A stretch of 64,000 nucleotides of DNA from an uncultured Planctomycetota bacterium (GTDB taxonomy: Bacteria > Planctomycetota > UBA1135 > GCA-002686595): NCBI GenBank assembly GCA_903928115.1, contig CAIYPP010000001.1, positions 22,021 to 86,020 on the forward strand, given 5' to 3'. Made by a program: the position numbers and the translations under genes. Below, piece after piece: positions 39,202 through 47,695 of the stretch (positions are counted from its first letter, which is position 1; every line of letters begins with the position of its first letter). The notes under the pieces were generated by a model. That model was given only the letters and a program-made list of their open reading frames with translations, was not told the DNA's origin and did no database searches.

Positions 39202-39702
39202 ATGAACGTCTCCGCGATCATGACGCGCGACGTGCAGGCCTGCGGGCCGGGCGACGCGCTAGCGGTGGCTGCGAGGATCATGCGCGAGCGGCGCTGCGGG
39301 TTCGTGCCGGTGGTCGACGCCCGCCGACGGGTGATCGGCGTCGTGACCGACCGCGACGTCTGCCTGGCGCTCCTCCGGGCGGACGCGGCGCTGACCGAGG
39401 TGCGCGTCGACTCGGCGATGACCGCCGAGGTCCACACGGTCCGGCCCGAATCCACGGTCGAGGACGCCGAGCGCACGATGCGCGCCTGGCGCGTGCGCCG
39501 GGTCCCGGTGGTCGATGCGCGCGGCCGACTCGAGGGGGTGCTCTCGATCGACGACCTCGCCCGCCGGGCCGTCGAAGCCCGCGGGGCCGCCCGGGGGCGC
39601 GTCACCGAGCGCGACGTCGCCCGCACGCTCTCCCGCATCGTCGGCCCCACGCGGGTGATCGACGTGCCGGCCGAGGCCGCGCGGGTCCGTCCGCGCCGCT
39701 AG
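39202..39702 (+). CDS. CBS-domain pair protein
   Basis: 166 residues. Two CBS motifs: MTRDVQACGPGDALAVAARIM ... GVVTDRDV and MTAEVHTVRPESTVEDAERTM ... GVLSIDDL. They form one Bateman module, which typically binds adenine nucleotides. There is no attached catalytic domain. A GGAG sits about 8 nt before the ATG. It lies upstream of the biotin carboxylase gene on the same strand but has a separate start region, so a functional link is only possible. Confidence 0.87.
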   Translation: MNVSAIMTRDVQACGPGDALAVAARIMRERRCGFVPVVDARRRVIGVVTDRDVCLALLRADAALTEVRVDSAMTAEVHTVRPESTVEDAERTMRAWRVRRVPVVDARGRLEGVLSIDDLARRAVEARGAARGRVTERDVARTLSRIVGPTRVIDVPAEAARVRPRR

Positions 39703-39735
39703 AGCCTTCCGCGGGCAGGGGCGGGGCGCGGTCCG

Positions 39736-39741
39736 TACAAT
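39736..39741 (+). promoter_or_regulatory. Candidate -10 box, leaderless spacing
   Basis: TACAAT, 9 nt before the ATG of the biotin carboxylase at 39751. It is one of the best matches to a -10 consensus in the window. Confidence 0.5.
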
Positions 39742-39750
39742 CCCGCCCCC

Positions 39751-41273
<1,523 letters not shown>

Positions 41274-41277
<4 letters not shown>

Positions 41278-41780
41278 GGTACTTCGTCACCGTCAACGGC
41301 AAGGCCCACGAGGTCGAGGTGGTCGAGCGCTTGGGCAAGCTGTTCGTGCGCTGCGACGGCAAGGACATGGACGTCGACTACCAAGAGGTCGACAGCCTCG
41401 GACAGGTCGCGCTGCTCGCCGAAGGTCGCTCGTGGGGCCTCTCGATCGAGGGCGACGAGCACCAAGTCACTGCGGGCATCGCCGGTCACCTCTATGCCGT
41501 CGAGATCGAGGACGAGCGCGAGCGCGCCGCCCACGCCGCCGAGCGCGAGTCCCAAAAGGGCGGCGGCACCGTGAAGAGCGTCATGCCCGGCGTCGTCGTC
41601 AAGCTCCTCGTCAAGGAAGGCGACAGCGTCGAAAAGGGCCAGCCCCTCCTCATCCTCGAAGCGATGAAGATGCAAAACGAAATCGCCGCTCCCTCCAACG
41701 GCACCGTGAAGTCCCTCCACGTCAAAGAAAAAGAAGCCGTCGCCAGCGGCGCCAAGCTCGTCACCCTCTCCGCGCAATAA
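41274..41780 (+). CDS. Biotin carboxyl carrier protein
   Basis: 168 residues from a GTG overlapping the carboxylase stop (GTGA). The N-terminal half (VTVNGKAHEVEVVERLGKLF) resembles the carrier subunit of decarboxylase or propionyl-CoA-type enzymes. The C-terminal biotinyl domain contains LILEAMKMQNEI, with Lys132 as the biotinylation site. Codon use in the last 70 codons is richer in AAA/GAA than in neighbours. It works directly with the upstream biotin carboxylase. Confidence 0.9.
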
Positions 41781-41849
41781 GCCCGCGCCGCGCAATCACC
41801 TCACGCCTGCGGGCGACGTCGCGAGCTTTCTCATCGCACAACGCGGACT

Positions 41850-41867
41850 CCGCCTAGGCTTCGGCGG
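41850..41867. other. Short GC-rich palindrome
   Basis: Inverted repeat CCGCC / GGCGG with an AT-containing loop, in the gap after the carrier-protein gene. It may help terminate transcription; no T-run follows. Confidence 0.25.
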
Positions 41868-41877
41868 CGTCCATCGG

Positions 41878-41960
41878 ATGCTCGCTCGCAGCCCCGAGTC
41901 AGCCCGTCACAGTGGCTCCAGTTTCACTGAAGACGGCCTCGATCACTCTGCGCGAGGACC
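41878..41960. repeat. Left copy of imperfect direct repeat bracketing a DGR-like cassette
   Basis: The core AGCCCGTCACAGTGGCTC and a following GATCACT...GCGCGA block recur in the same order and orientation at 43407-43490. Read on the minus strand both copies give similar peptides (W-x-S-R-x-VIE ... ATVTG), so the repeat may derive from the end of a gene. The 410 bp from 41781 to 42190 otherwise holds only the IS91 remnant below. Confidence 0.7.
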
Positions 41961-41976
41961 ACGGCGGAACTTGAGC

Positions 41977-42072
41977 GAGCGAGAGCACCCACTGGCTCAC
42001 GAGTGCGTGGGGGGGCACGTGGTCGACGAGGCCCGCGGTGGTGTCGGCCATCTTTCGACCGCCGCACGGAGG
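41977..42072 (-). pseudogene. IS91/IS801-family transposase remnant
   Basis: The minus-strand translation gives PPCGGRKMADTTAGLVDHV followed by a PHALVSQWVLSL segment. This matches the zinc-binding N-terminal part of IS91-family transposases, which carry a CPSCGGRRMA...LVD...QWVLS pattern. Only about 32 codons remain. Downstream it runs straight into the repeat sequence and upstream the homology is lost, so it is a broken fragment. It places a past mobile element immediately beside the DGR-like cassette. Confidence 0.68.
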
Positions 42073-42100
42073 ACGGCTCGACTGCTCGGTGCTATATCGT

Positions 42101-42107
42101 CCTTCCT
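42101..42107 (+). promoter_or_regulatory. Candidate promoter of the variable lipoprotein
   Basis: An AT-rich GCTATATCGT stretch stands out in GC-rich surroundings about 85 nt before the start at 42191; TATATC is a plausible -10. Confidence 0.3.
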
Positions 42108-42176
42108 ATCGCAGGGAGGGACTCGAACGACGTCGTGGTGTCGCGGCATTGCGTGCGCCTCGATCCCCAAGGAATC

Positions 42177-42182
42177 AGGAGG
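42177..42182 (+). promoter_or_regulatory. Strong Shine-Dalgarno before the variable lipoprotein
   Basis: AGGAGG, 8 nt before the ATG at 42191. A consensus site like this is rare in the window and sets this gene apart from its leaderless neighbours, consistent with transfer. Confidence 0.6.
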
Positions 42183-42190
42183 TTGAGTTC

Positions 42191-43066
42191 ATGACCCCGT
42201 CGAGGAGTGCCGCGTTCATCGGTTTCGTTCTCTCCCTTGTCGCTGGCTGCGACTCCAGCCGGAGCGACAGCGACTCTCAGCTCCCGTGGGCCGAGGTGCT
42301 GGAGGAAGCGCCCGATCCCAAGGTGGTCACCGACGCTCAGCTCCGCGCAGCGATCTCGGCAACGGGCTTCCCGTGGCGAGTGCGCGATCGGCGCTCGAAG
42401 ATCGAAATGCTGCTGGTACCGCCGGGGAGCTACAAGCGTGGCGCGAGCCCGGGGGACACCGAGGCGGATGACGATGAATCGCCCGCGCACGAGGTGCAGA
42501 TCACCAAGGCCTTCTATCTGGGCCGCTACGAGGTGATGGAGAGCGAGTGGAAGCGCGTGAAGGACAACGTGGACGCGCCCATCGCACTGGGTGTGCCGCA
42601 GGCTGAGGTTTCGCACGACGACATCGTGGGCTGGTTGTCGCTGGCCCCGGGCCTGCGACTTCCGACGGAGGGGGAGTGGGAGTATGCGTGCCGGGCTGGT
42701 ACGACCGGGGCACGCTACGGCGACCTTGACGCGATCGCGGTGTGCTCCAGCAATTCCGGTGGCTTGGTTGCGCGCGTCGGCACGAAACGCGCCAACGCCC
42801 TTGGCCTGCACGACATGCTGGGCAACGTCTGGGAGTGGTGCTCGGACTGGTATGGCGAGGAGTGGTGCTCGGACGGGTCTGGCGAGTATGAGACGTTGCG
42901 ATCGGGTGTCAGGGATCCCCAGGGGCCGGCTTCGGGTTATTACCGCGTGTTGCGCGGCGGCTCCTTCGCCGACCGCGACAGGCGCTGTCGGGCCTCGTCC
43001 CGCAACTACGGCTGGCCCGCCCCCCGCTACTACGGCCCCGGCTTCCGCGTCTCGAGGACTCCGTAA
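42191..43066 (+). CDS. FGE-sulfatase/C-type-lectin-fold lipoprotein, putative DGR target
   Basis: 291 residues. A lipoprotein signal ends in the lipobox LVAGC (Cys20), so it is probably outer-surface anchored. Residues 70-288 form a SUMF1/FGE domain: IEMLLVPPGSYKRGA, LGRYEVMESEWKRV, RLPTEGEWEYACRAG, LHDMLGNVWEWCSDW and a final RVLRGGSF ... GFRVSRTP. The Cys pair needed for formylglycine synthesis is not conserved in the C-terminal segment, so it is probably a binding protein. The C-terminus matches variable regions of diversity-generating retroelement (DGR) targets, and a truncated avd-like gene follows. It carries an internal 27-bp tandem duplication. Confidence 0.85.
   Translation: MTPSRSAAFIGFVLSLVAGCDSSRSDSDSQLPWAEVLEEAPDPKVVTDAQLRAAISATGFPWRVRDRRSKIEMLLVPPGSYKRGASPGDTEADDDESPAHEVQITKAFYLGRYEVMESEWKRVKDNVDAPIALGVPQAEVSHDDIVGWLSLAPGLRLPTEGEWEYACRAGTTGARYGDLDAIAVCSSNSGGLVARVGTKRANALGLHDMLGNVWEWCSDWYGEEWCSDGSGEYETLRSGVRDPQGPASGYYRVLRGGSFADRDRRCRASSRNYGWPAPRYYGPGFRVSRTP
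42833..42886 (+). repeat. 27-bp tandem duplication inside the FGE domain
   Basis: Two adjacent in-frame 27-bp units encode EWCSDWYGE and EWCSDGSGE and differ at two bases. It expands the loop after the GNVWEW motif and looks recent. Confidence 0.8.
42932..43066 (+). other. Putative DGR variable region (VR)
   Basis: The last 44 codons hold the conserved frame RVLRGGS ... CRASSR ... GFRVSR. Between these anchors lie runs of NNC codons (GCC GAC CGC GAC; AAC TAC GGC; TAC TAC GGC). This is the pattern left when AAC codons of a template are mutated at adenines by DGR mutagenic retrohoming. No template repeat is seen in the window, so the assignment is by fold and codon pattern. Confidence 0.6.
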
Positions 43067-43067
43067 G

Positions 43068-43125
43068 TTCCTTTTCCTCTTTTTCCTCTTCCCTCTTCCT
43101 CTCCCTTTTTTTCGGTTTTCTTCTG
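43068..43125 (+). other. Pyrimidine tract between VR and avd-like gene
   Basis: About 58 nt of nearly pure C/T directly follows the stop codon. It is the most skewed stretch in the window. It could act in transcription termination, in RNA structure or as part of a retrohoming initiation site. Confidence 0.6.
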
Positions 43126-43128
43126 ACC

Positions 43129-43431
43129 GTGACTCAGGAACCCGCACGACCGCCGCAGGACGTTGCCGCGAAACCGGCGCGCAAGCCAGCGACGGACAAG
43201 GAGCTCGAACCGCTGCGCGCAGGCAACCCCGGACAGGGGAAAATCGGGGCTCGCGTAAGCGAGCCCGCCGCGGTGATCCTCGCCAGCGACCTCGCTCGCT
43301 GGATCCTCGCGAAGGTCGGCAAGTTCCCACGCCATATGCGCTACGGCTTGGGCGCGCGCATCGAGAGCGCCCACCTCGACGTGCTCGATTCTGCGGCGCT
43401 TGTTGCTTGCTCGCGCGCAACCCCGGAGTAG
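43129..43431 (+). pseudogene. avd: Truncated avd-like four-helix-bundle gene (DGR accessory protein)
   Basis: 100 residues from a GTG. After a basic N-terminal stretch comes ASDLARWILAKVGKFPRHMR followed by YGLGARIESAHLDVLDSA. This closely matches helices 1-2 of Avd/S23-like four-helix-bundle proteins (LL.WL...EKFPK..R..LG.RI....LD.L). The usual second half, with LRLA.dL.LLS and an EIG..LGGW end, is missing: the frame runs into the right direct repeat and stops. None of the other frames restores it. Avd binds the DGR reverse transcriptase and template RNA, so this copy is probably non-functional. Confidence 0.68.
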
Positions 43432-43490
43432 CCCGTCACAGTGGCTCGAGCCCCAACGGGGAGGTCTTCGATCACTTCGCGCGAACGCCA
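43407..43490. repeat. Right copy of imperfect direct repeat
   Basis: Same orientation as the copy at 41878-41960, about 1.5 kb apart. It truncates the avd-like frame and also contains the last codons of the convergent hypothetical gene (stop at 43472), so both neighbouring genes end inside it. Confidence 0.7.
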
Positions 43491-44101
43491 ACGCTCGCTG
43501 CCGCGCCGCTCTGTCCGGGCACGGTGAGCGACTGGATCGCGACGAACTCGCCCAGCTCGCGGCCGCCGACCAAGATCTTGGCGGGGTCGAGGGTGATGGT
43601 CTCGTTGTCCACCGAGACCAGTGCGGGACTCAGTTCGGGAACCGACTCGATGAGGGTGCGCAGGCGGTCCGCAATCCATGGCCGTGCTTTGTAGAGGCCC
43701 CAGTTCGTCGCCGCATTTTTTCCTTTATCCACCCAAACCCCGATCCGACTGCGTGGCTCTTGAGCCTCGTGGGGCGCCTTCAAGGTCCAACGTAGCTTCA
43801 CGTGGCGTTCGGAGGGTGCGAACTCACCGTTGAGCGACGCGGTCAGTTGTTTGGGCACCGGCGGCTGATCGATCTCGGAGAGGTCCAAGAGCAACGACTC
43901 GGAGTCTGCGCGCACCGCGACCTTCGGGACAGTTTTGCCCGCGGTCGCTCGCGAGATCAGGGTCTGAAGGTCTGCCGTGGAAAGGTGGATCGAGGAGTGC
44001 TTTATGGCTCTAGCGGATGAGAGAAGCCCATCTCCATCCGACTCGACGAGCGGAGATGTCTCACGGAACGCTCGGAGAAACTGACTTTCATGCGCTCTCA
44101 C
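43472..44101 (-). CDS. Hypothetical protein next to the DGR-like cassette
   Basis: 209 residues from a GTG at 44101. No family is recognised. The N-terminal part looks like an HTH or small helical domain (LSTADLQTLISRATAGK); the rest alternates beta-like and helical segments (RSRIGVWVDKGKNAATNWGL, ALVSVDNETITLDPAKILVGG). Its codon use is visibly less GC-rich at third positions than its neighbours, suggesting transfer with the cassette. Its 3' end lies inside the right direct repeat, so the C-terminus may have been altered by recombination. Confidence 0.6.
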   Translation of the reverse strand: MRAHESQFLRAFRETSPLVESDGDGLLSSARAIKHSSIHLSTADLQTLISRATAGKTVPKVAVRADSESLLLDLSEIDQPPVPKQLTASLNGEFAPSERHVKLRWTLKAPHEAQEPRSRIGVWVDKGKNAATNWGLYKARPWIADRLRTLIESVPELSPALVSVDNETITLDPAKILVGGRELGEFVAIQSLTVPGQSGAAASVGVRAK

Positions 44102-44164
44102 ACCTCTGTTCCGCGGCCTTCCTGTCGACGAGAGCTCCCGCGTCGGATCGCCGTGGGAAGAGCA

Positions 44165-45472
44165 TCACGCGCGGCGGCGGGTGCGGTGGGTGACGGCAGC
44201 GACAGCGAGGAGGAGGGCGATCCACAGGAGGCGCGAGGGGCGCTCGAGGGCGGCGGCGAGGAGCGTGTAGGTGGAGGCGAGGAAGTAGAGCGCGGCGGCG
44301 GTGAGCGGGACGAAGCCGAGGCGCGAGGTGTCGAGGGCTTGCGGGGGGCGGAGGCGTGCGCGGAGCAGTGCGAGGGCGGCGAGGGCGGTCGTGAAGGTCA
44401 GTGCGGCTCCGACGTTTTCGACGAGCAGGTCGAAGGAGTGAGTCAAGAGAAGCGCGAGTGCGACCGTCCCTTGCAGGAGCGTCGAGGCTGCGGGCGTGGT
44501 GCCGCTGCGCGCGGCGAAGACGCGGGGGAGCGCGCCGTCGTCCGCCATCGCTGCGTAGACGCGCGGTCCGGCGACGGTGAAGGCGCTGGTCGACGAGATC
44601 ATCGCGAGCACGACGAAGGCCGACATCGCGGCGGCGCCGGTCGGGCCGGCGAGCTCGCGCACGATCAAGTGTCCGAGCGTGGTGCGCGCGGCGTCGCCGC
44701 CCTCGGCGCGCCACTGCGCGAGCGTCGCGGTGTCGAGGTTGGCGACGAACACCCAGTTCACCGCGAGGTACAGCGCGGTGACGATCAGGGTGCCGATCAG
44801 CATCGCCCGCGGCACGTCGCGGCGCGGCTCGCGGAACTCCTCGCTCGCATAGGCGGCGGTGTTCCAGCCCGTGTACGCCACGGCGACCCACAGAAGCTGC
44901 GCGACGAAGCTCTGCAGTGGAAAGCCGTCGTGCGGCACCTCGCTCGTCCACGTGGGCCACGCGTGCGAGCCTGCGGCGGCGCCGACCGCGAGGAACAGCG
45001 CGAAGAGTGCGATCTTGGCGAGCGCGAGCGCGTCCTGCACGCGCTGCGTGGCGCGTGCGGAGCACATCCCGAGGGCCGTGACTCCCACGATGATCGCGAT
45101 CCCGACCGAGTGCTCCGGCAGCGGCACCAGCGTGCTCGCGTAGGCGTCGGCCATGGCGGCGCAGAAGGCGACAGGGGCGGCGAAGCCGAGGAACAAGGAC
45201 GCCCAGCCCGCCATCGAGCCCAAGACGGGGTGCAGGAGGTCCGAGAGGTAGCGGTACTCGCCGCCGGAGCGCGGGATCAGCTCCGCCAGCGCCGCATAGG
45301 CGCGTGCGCCGCACAGCGCGATGACACCGCCGACGAGCCAAGCGAGCAGGATTTCGTCAGGGTCGAGCACGCTCGCGGCCCAGCCGGCGGACACGAGCAC
45401 GCCGACGCCGATCATGCTCGACGCCACGAGTCCGATGCCCGACAGAAGGCCGAGCTGGGGGCCCTGCTTCAT
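44165..45472 (-). CDS. APC-family amino acid permease
   Basis: 435 residues with about 12 membrane helices. APC signatures: GIGLVASSMIGVGVLVSAG in helix 1 (the unwound GS-x-IG substrate site) and ALAELIPRSGGEYRYL. It probably imports or exchanges amino acids by proton or substrate coupling. A TAGGCT box lies 8 nt before the ATG. The substrate is not predictable; the downstream neighbour is the unknown protein of the DGR region. Confidence 0.88.
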   Translation of the reverse strand: MKQGPQLGLLSGIGLVASSMIGVGVLVSAGWAASVLDPDEILLAWLVGGVIALCGARAYAALAELIPRSGGEYRYLSDLLHPVLGSMAGWASLFLGFAAPVAFCAAMADAYASTLVPLPEHSVGIAIIVGVTALGMCSARATQRVQDALALAKIALFALFLAVGAAAGSHAWPTWTSEVPHDGFPLQSFVAQLLWVAVAYTGWNTAAYASEEFREPRRDVPRAMLIGTLIVTALYLAVNWVFVANLDTATLAQWRAEGGDAARTTLGHLIVRELAGPTGAAAMSAFVVLAMISSTSAFTVAGPRVYAAMADDGALPRVFAARSGTTPAASTLLQGTVALALLLTHSFDLLVENVGAALTFTTALAALALLRARLRPPQALDTSRLGFVPLTAAALYFLASTYTLLAAALERPSRLLWIALLLAVAAVTHRTRRRA

Positions 45473-45480
45473 GGACTCTG

Positions 45481-45486
45481 AGCCTA
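45481..45486 (-). promoter_or_regulatory. Candidate -10 box, leaderless spacing
   Basis: Minus-strand TAGGCT, 8 nt before the permease ATG at 45472. Confidence 0.45.
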
Positions 45487-45549
45487 CGCGCTCGACGTCG
45501 AGGCAGCGAATTCTGCGTCGAGCTCCATGGAGCGTATGGGCATGCCGCG

Positions 45550-45663
45550 CTACCCACGAGGACGACGGCGGAGTCCCGTTGGGTTCGTCCTGTGGCTCTC
45601 GTCGCGCGCGCCTTTGTCGCGGCGGATTTCGCTGTCGATCTCGAGCTTCTTGTCGAAGTCCAC
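45550..45663 (-). CDS. Possible 37-residue basic small protein
   Basis: A GTG-started minus-strand frame (FDKKLEIDSEIRRDKGARDE, then HRTNPTGLRRRPRG) lies in the 266-bp gap between the permease and the dapE-like gene. Its amino-acid composition is charged and protein-like rather than shadow-like. Neither start nor expression is supported by a clear signal, so this is tentative. Confidence 0.28.
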   Translation of the reverse strand: MDFDKKLEIDSEIRRDKGARDESHRTNPTGLRRRPRG

Positions 45664-45725
45664 GCCGTGCGTACGCGGAGTGATGCGAAGGGAACGCAGG
45701 GCGCGAGGAGGAGGCGCGGGACTGC

Positions 45726-45731
45726 TAGACT
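45726..45731 (+). promoter_or_regulatory. Candidate -10 box, leaderless spacing
   Basis: TAGACT, 7 nt before the GTG at 45739; it decides that start. Confidence 0.5.
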
Positions 45732-45738
45732 TCGCCGC

Positions 45739-46755
45739 GTGGACGTCTTCAAGAAACTCTGCGATCTCGTGGCGATTCCTTCGGTGACGGGTGACGAGCG
45801 CGACTACGCCGACGCGCTCTCGCGCGAGCTCGTCGGGCTCGGACTCGACGTCGAGCGTCAAGAGCTCGCTCCCGGTCGCTTCAACGTGCTCGCCCGCGGC
45901 GCGCGGCCGCGCGTCGTGTTCTGCACCCACCTCGACACCGTGCCGCCGTTCTTCGGTCCGCGCGAAGATCGCGATGCGGTGCACGGGCGCGGCTCGTGCG
46001 ATGCGAAGGGGCCGGCGCTCGCGATGATCGAAGCGGCGCGCACGCTGCTCGCGCAGGGCGAGGATCGCATCGGCTTCCTGTTCACCTGCGGTGAAGAGAC
46101 GGACTCCGCCGGAGCGGCGCTCGCCAACGCGAAGCTTGCGGAGCCGTGGCGTCCGGCATTCACGATCGTCGGCGAGCCGACCGAGAACCGCTTCGCGGGC
46201 GCGCACAAGGGCATCTACAAGGCCGAGCTGCGCGCGAGCGGCGTCGCGGGGCACAGCTCGCAGTCGATCGGCCCCAGCGCAATCCACGAGCTCGTGCACG
46301 TGCTCGAAAAGCTGCTCGCACAGGAGTGGGGGACGCACCCGCTGCTCGGACCGGGCACGCTGAACGTCGGAATGATCGAGGGCGGCGTCGCTTCGAACGT
46401 CGTGGCGGATCGCGCGAGTGCGAGCCTGCTCCTGCGCGCCGTCGAGCCGGTCGACGTGACCGAGCGCAAGCTCTGCTCGTGTCTCTCGCCGCACGTGCGC
46501 ATCGACAAGGCCTACAAGAGCTACGGCCCCGTCGAGTTCGTCGTGCCGACGGGACATGAGCCGATCCCGGTGGCCTTCGGCACCGACGCGCCGCACCTCG
46601 GACGCTGGGGCAAGCCCCTGCTGTATGGCCCGGGCCGCATCCTCGATGCGCACACCGATCACGAGCTCGTCAGCAAGCGCTCGTTCGAGCGCGCGGTGCA
46701 CGACTATGCGACGACGGCGCGCGAGCTGCTCTCGCGTGCGGAGGCGTGCGCGTGA
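45739..46755 (+). CDS. M20-family peptidase, DapE/ArgE-like
   Basis: 338 residues from a GTG at 45739 (read MDVFKKLCDLVAIPSVTGDE); upstream in-frame starts lack homology. The zinc and catalytic residues are visible: CTHLDTVPP (His, Asp), GRGSCDAKGP (bridging Asp), CGEETDSAG (catalytic Glu pair) and VGEPTENRFAGAHKG. A dimerisation domain follows (GVAGHSSQS). The adjacent dapD strongly suggests it is the succinyl-diaminopimelate desuccinylase of the lysine/diaminopimelate pathway, although M20 enzymes are easily confused. Confidence 0.85.
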   Translation: MDVFKKLCDLVAIPSVTGDERDYADALSRELVGLGLDVERQELAPGRFNVLARGARPRVVFCTHLDTVPPFFGPREDRDAVHGRGSCDAKGPALAMIEAARTLLAQGEDRIGFLFTCGEETDSAGAALANAKLAEPWRPAFTIVGEPTENRFAGAHKGIYKAELRASGVAGHSSQSIGPSAIHELVHVLEKLLAQEWGTHPLLGPGTLNVGMIEGGVASNVVADRASASLLLRAVEPVDVTERKLCSCLSPHVRIDKAYKSYGPVEFVVPTGHEPIPVAFGTDAPHLGRWGKPLLYGPGRILDAHTDHELVSKRSFERAVHDYATTARELLSRAEACA

Positions 46756-47525
46756 GCGAGCGACTTGCGGGGCTCGCGCTGCTCGACGCGCTCGAGCAAG
46801 GCCGAGTGCGCGTCGCCGAGCGCGGCCCTGACGGCGCGTGGACGGTGCACGCGTGGGTCAAGGAAGAGATCCTCGCGATCTTCCGTGCTTCGCCGCTCGC
46901 GGAGAGTGCTGCGGGAACGCTCACGTTCGTCGACAAGCGCGACATCGGTCCGCGCGCGTTCTCGCTCGCGGATCGCGTGCGCATCGTTCCCGGCGGTTCG
47001 TCCGTGCGCCGCGGCGCGCACCTCGCGCCCGGCGTGATCGTCATGCCGCCCGCCTACGTCAACGTTGGCGCGTTCGTCGACGAGGGCTCGATGGTCGACA
47101 GCCACGCGCTCGTCGGCTCGTGCGCTCAGATCGGCAAGCGCGTGCATCTCTCCGCCGGAGCGCAGATCGGCGGCGTCCTCGAACCGGCCGGTGCGCGCCC
47201 CGTGATCATCGAAGACGACGCCTTCGTCGGAGGAAATACAGGGATTTACGAGGGCGTGCTCGTGCGCAGCGGCGCGGTGCTCGCTTCGGGTGTGGTGCTC
47301 TCCGCGAGCACCGTCGTCTACGACCTCCCCAATCGTCGCGAGCTGCGCGGCACTCGCGCCGCACCCTTGGAGATTCCCGAGCGCGCCGTGGTCGTGCCCG
47401 GGACGCGGCCCGCGAATGGAGAGTGGGCTGCTTCGAAGCAGTTGCACGTCGCGTGTGCGCTGATCGTGAAGTACCGCGATGAGAGCACCGACCGCGCGAC
47501 GGCTCTCGAAGACGCGTTGCGATAG
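46752..47525 (+). CDS. dapD: Tetrahydrodipicolinate N-succinyltransferase
   Basis: 257 residues. The GTG at 46752 overlaps the previous stop (GTGA); a GTG two codons upstream is an alternative. An N-terminal helical domain precedes a left-handed beta-helix of hexapeptide repeats (APGVIVMPPAYVNVGAFVDE, GSCAQIGKRVHLSAGAQIGG, EDDAFVGGNTGIYEGVLV). The PPAYVNVGAFVDEG and SMVDSHALVGSCAQIG segments are DapD signatures. It succinylates tetrahydrodipicolinate on the way to meso-diaminopimelate, with the M20 peptidase as partner. Confidence 0.92.
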   Translation: MSERLAGLALLDALEQGRVRVAERGPDGAWTVHAWVKEEILAIFRASPLAESAAGTLTFVDKRDIGPRAFSLADRVRIVPGGSSVRRGAHLAPGVIVMPPAYVNVGAFVDEGSMVDSHALVGSCAQIGKRVHLSAGAQIGGVLEPAGARPVIIEDDAFVGGNTGIYEGVLVRSGAVLASGVVLSASTVVYDLPNRRELRGTRAAPLEIPERAVVVPGTRPANGEWAASKQLHVACALIVKYRDESTDRATALEDALR

Positions 47526-47613
47526 CCGGTCGAAGCACGAGTGCGAGACTCCGGCGGCTGTGGCGCGCCCGATGCGTCGCTCGGCGCGCGAATTGGACGG
47601 GTTCAGCACGGCG

Positions 47614-47632
47614 GCTGGAAAGACTTTCCAGG
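47614..47632 (+). terminator. Hairpin after dapD
   Basis: Perfect 7-bp stem (CTGGAAA / TTTCCAG, GAC loop) in the 170-bp gap after dapD. It is followed by an AT-richer AAATAGG but no T-run, so it is a weak terminator or mRNA-end structure. Confidence 0.4.
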
Positions 47633-47682
47633 CAAATAGGTAGATCGCATTCCGACATCTCGGCGGCAGGAGAGCTTTCGTC

Positions 47683-47688
47683 TATTTT
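47683..47688 (+). promoter_or_regulatory. Candidate -10 box, leaderless spacing
   Basis: TATTTT, 7 nt before the ATG at 47696, in an otherwise GC-rich region. Confidence 0.5.
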
Positions 47689-47695
47689 CGAGCCT

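Noticed and set aside
42191..43066. Active formylglycine-generating enzyme
   Set aside because: The C-terminal segment lacks the conserved Cys pair of catalytic enzymes; the protein is a lipoprotein beside an avd-like gene, so a binding role fits better.
43067..44164. DGR reverse transcriptase or template repeat
   Set aside because: I looked for RT motifs and for an adenine-rich copy of the VR on both strands and found neither.
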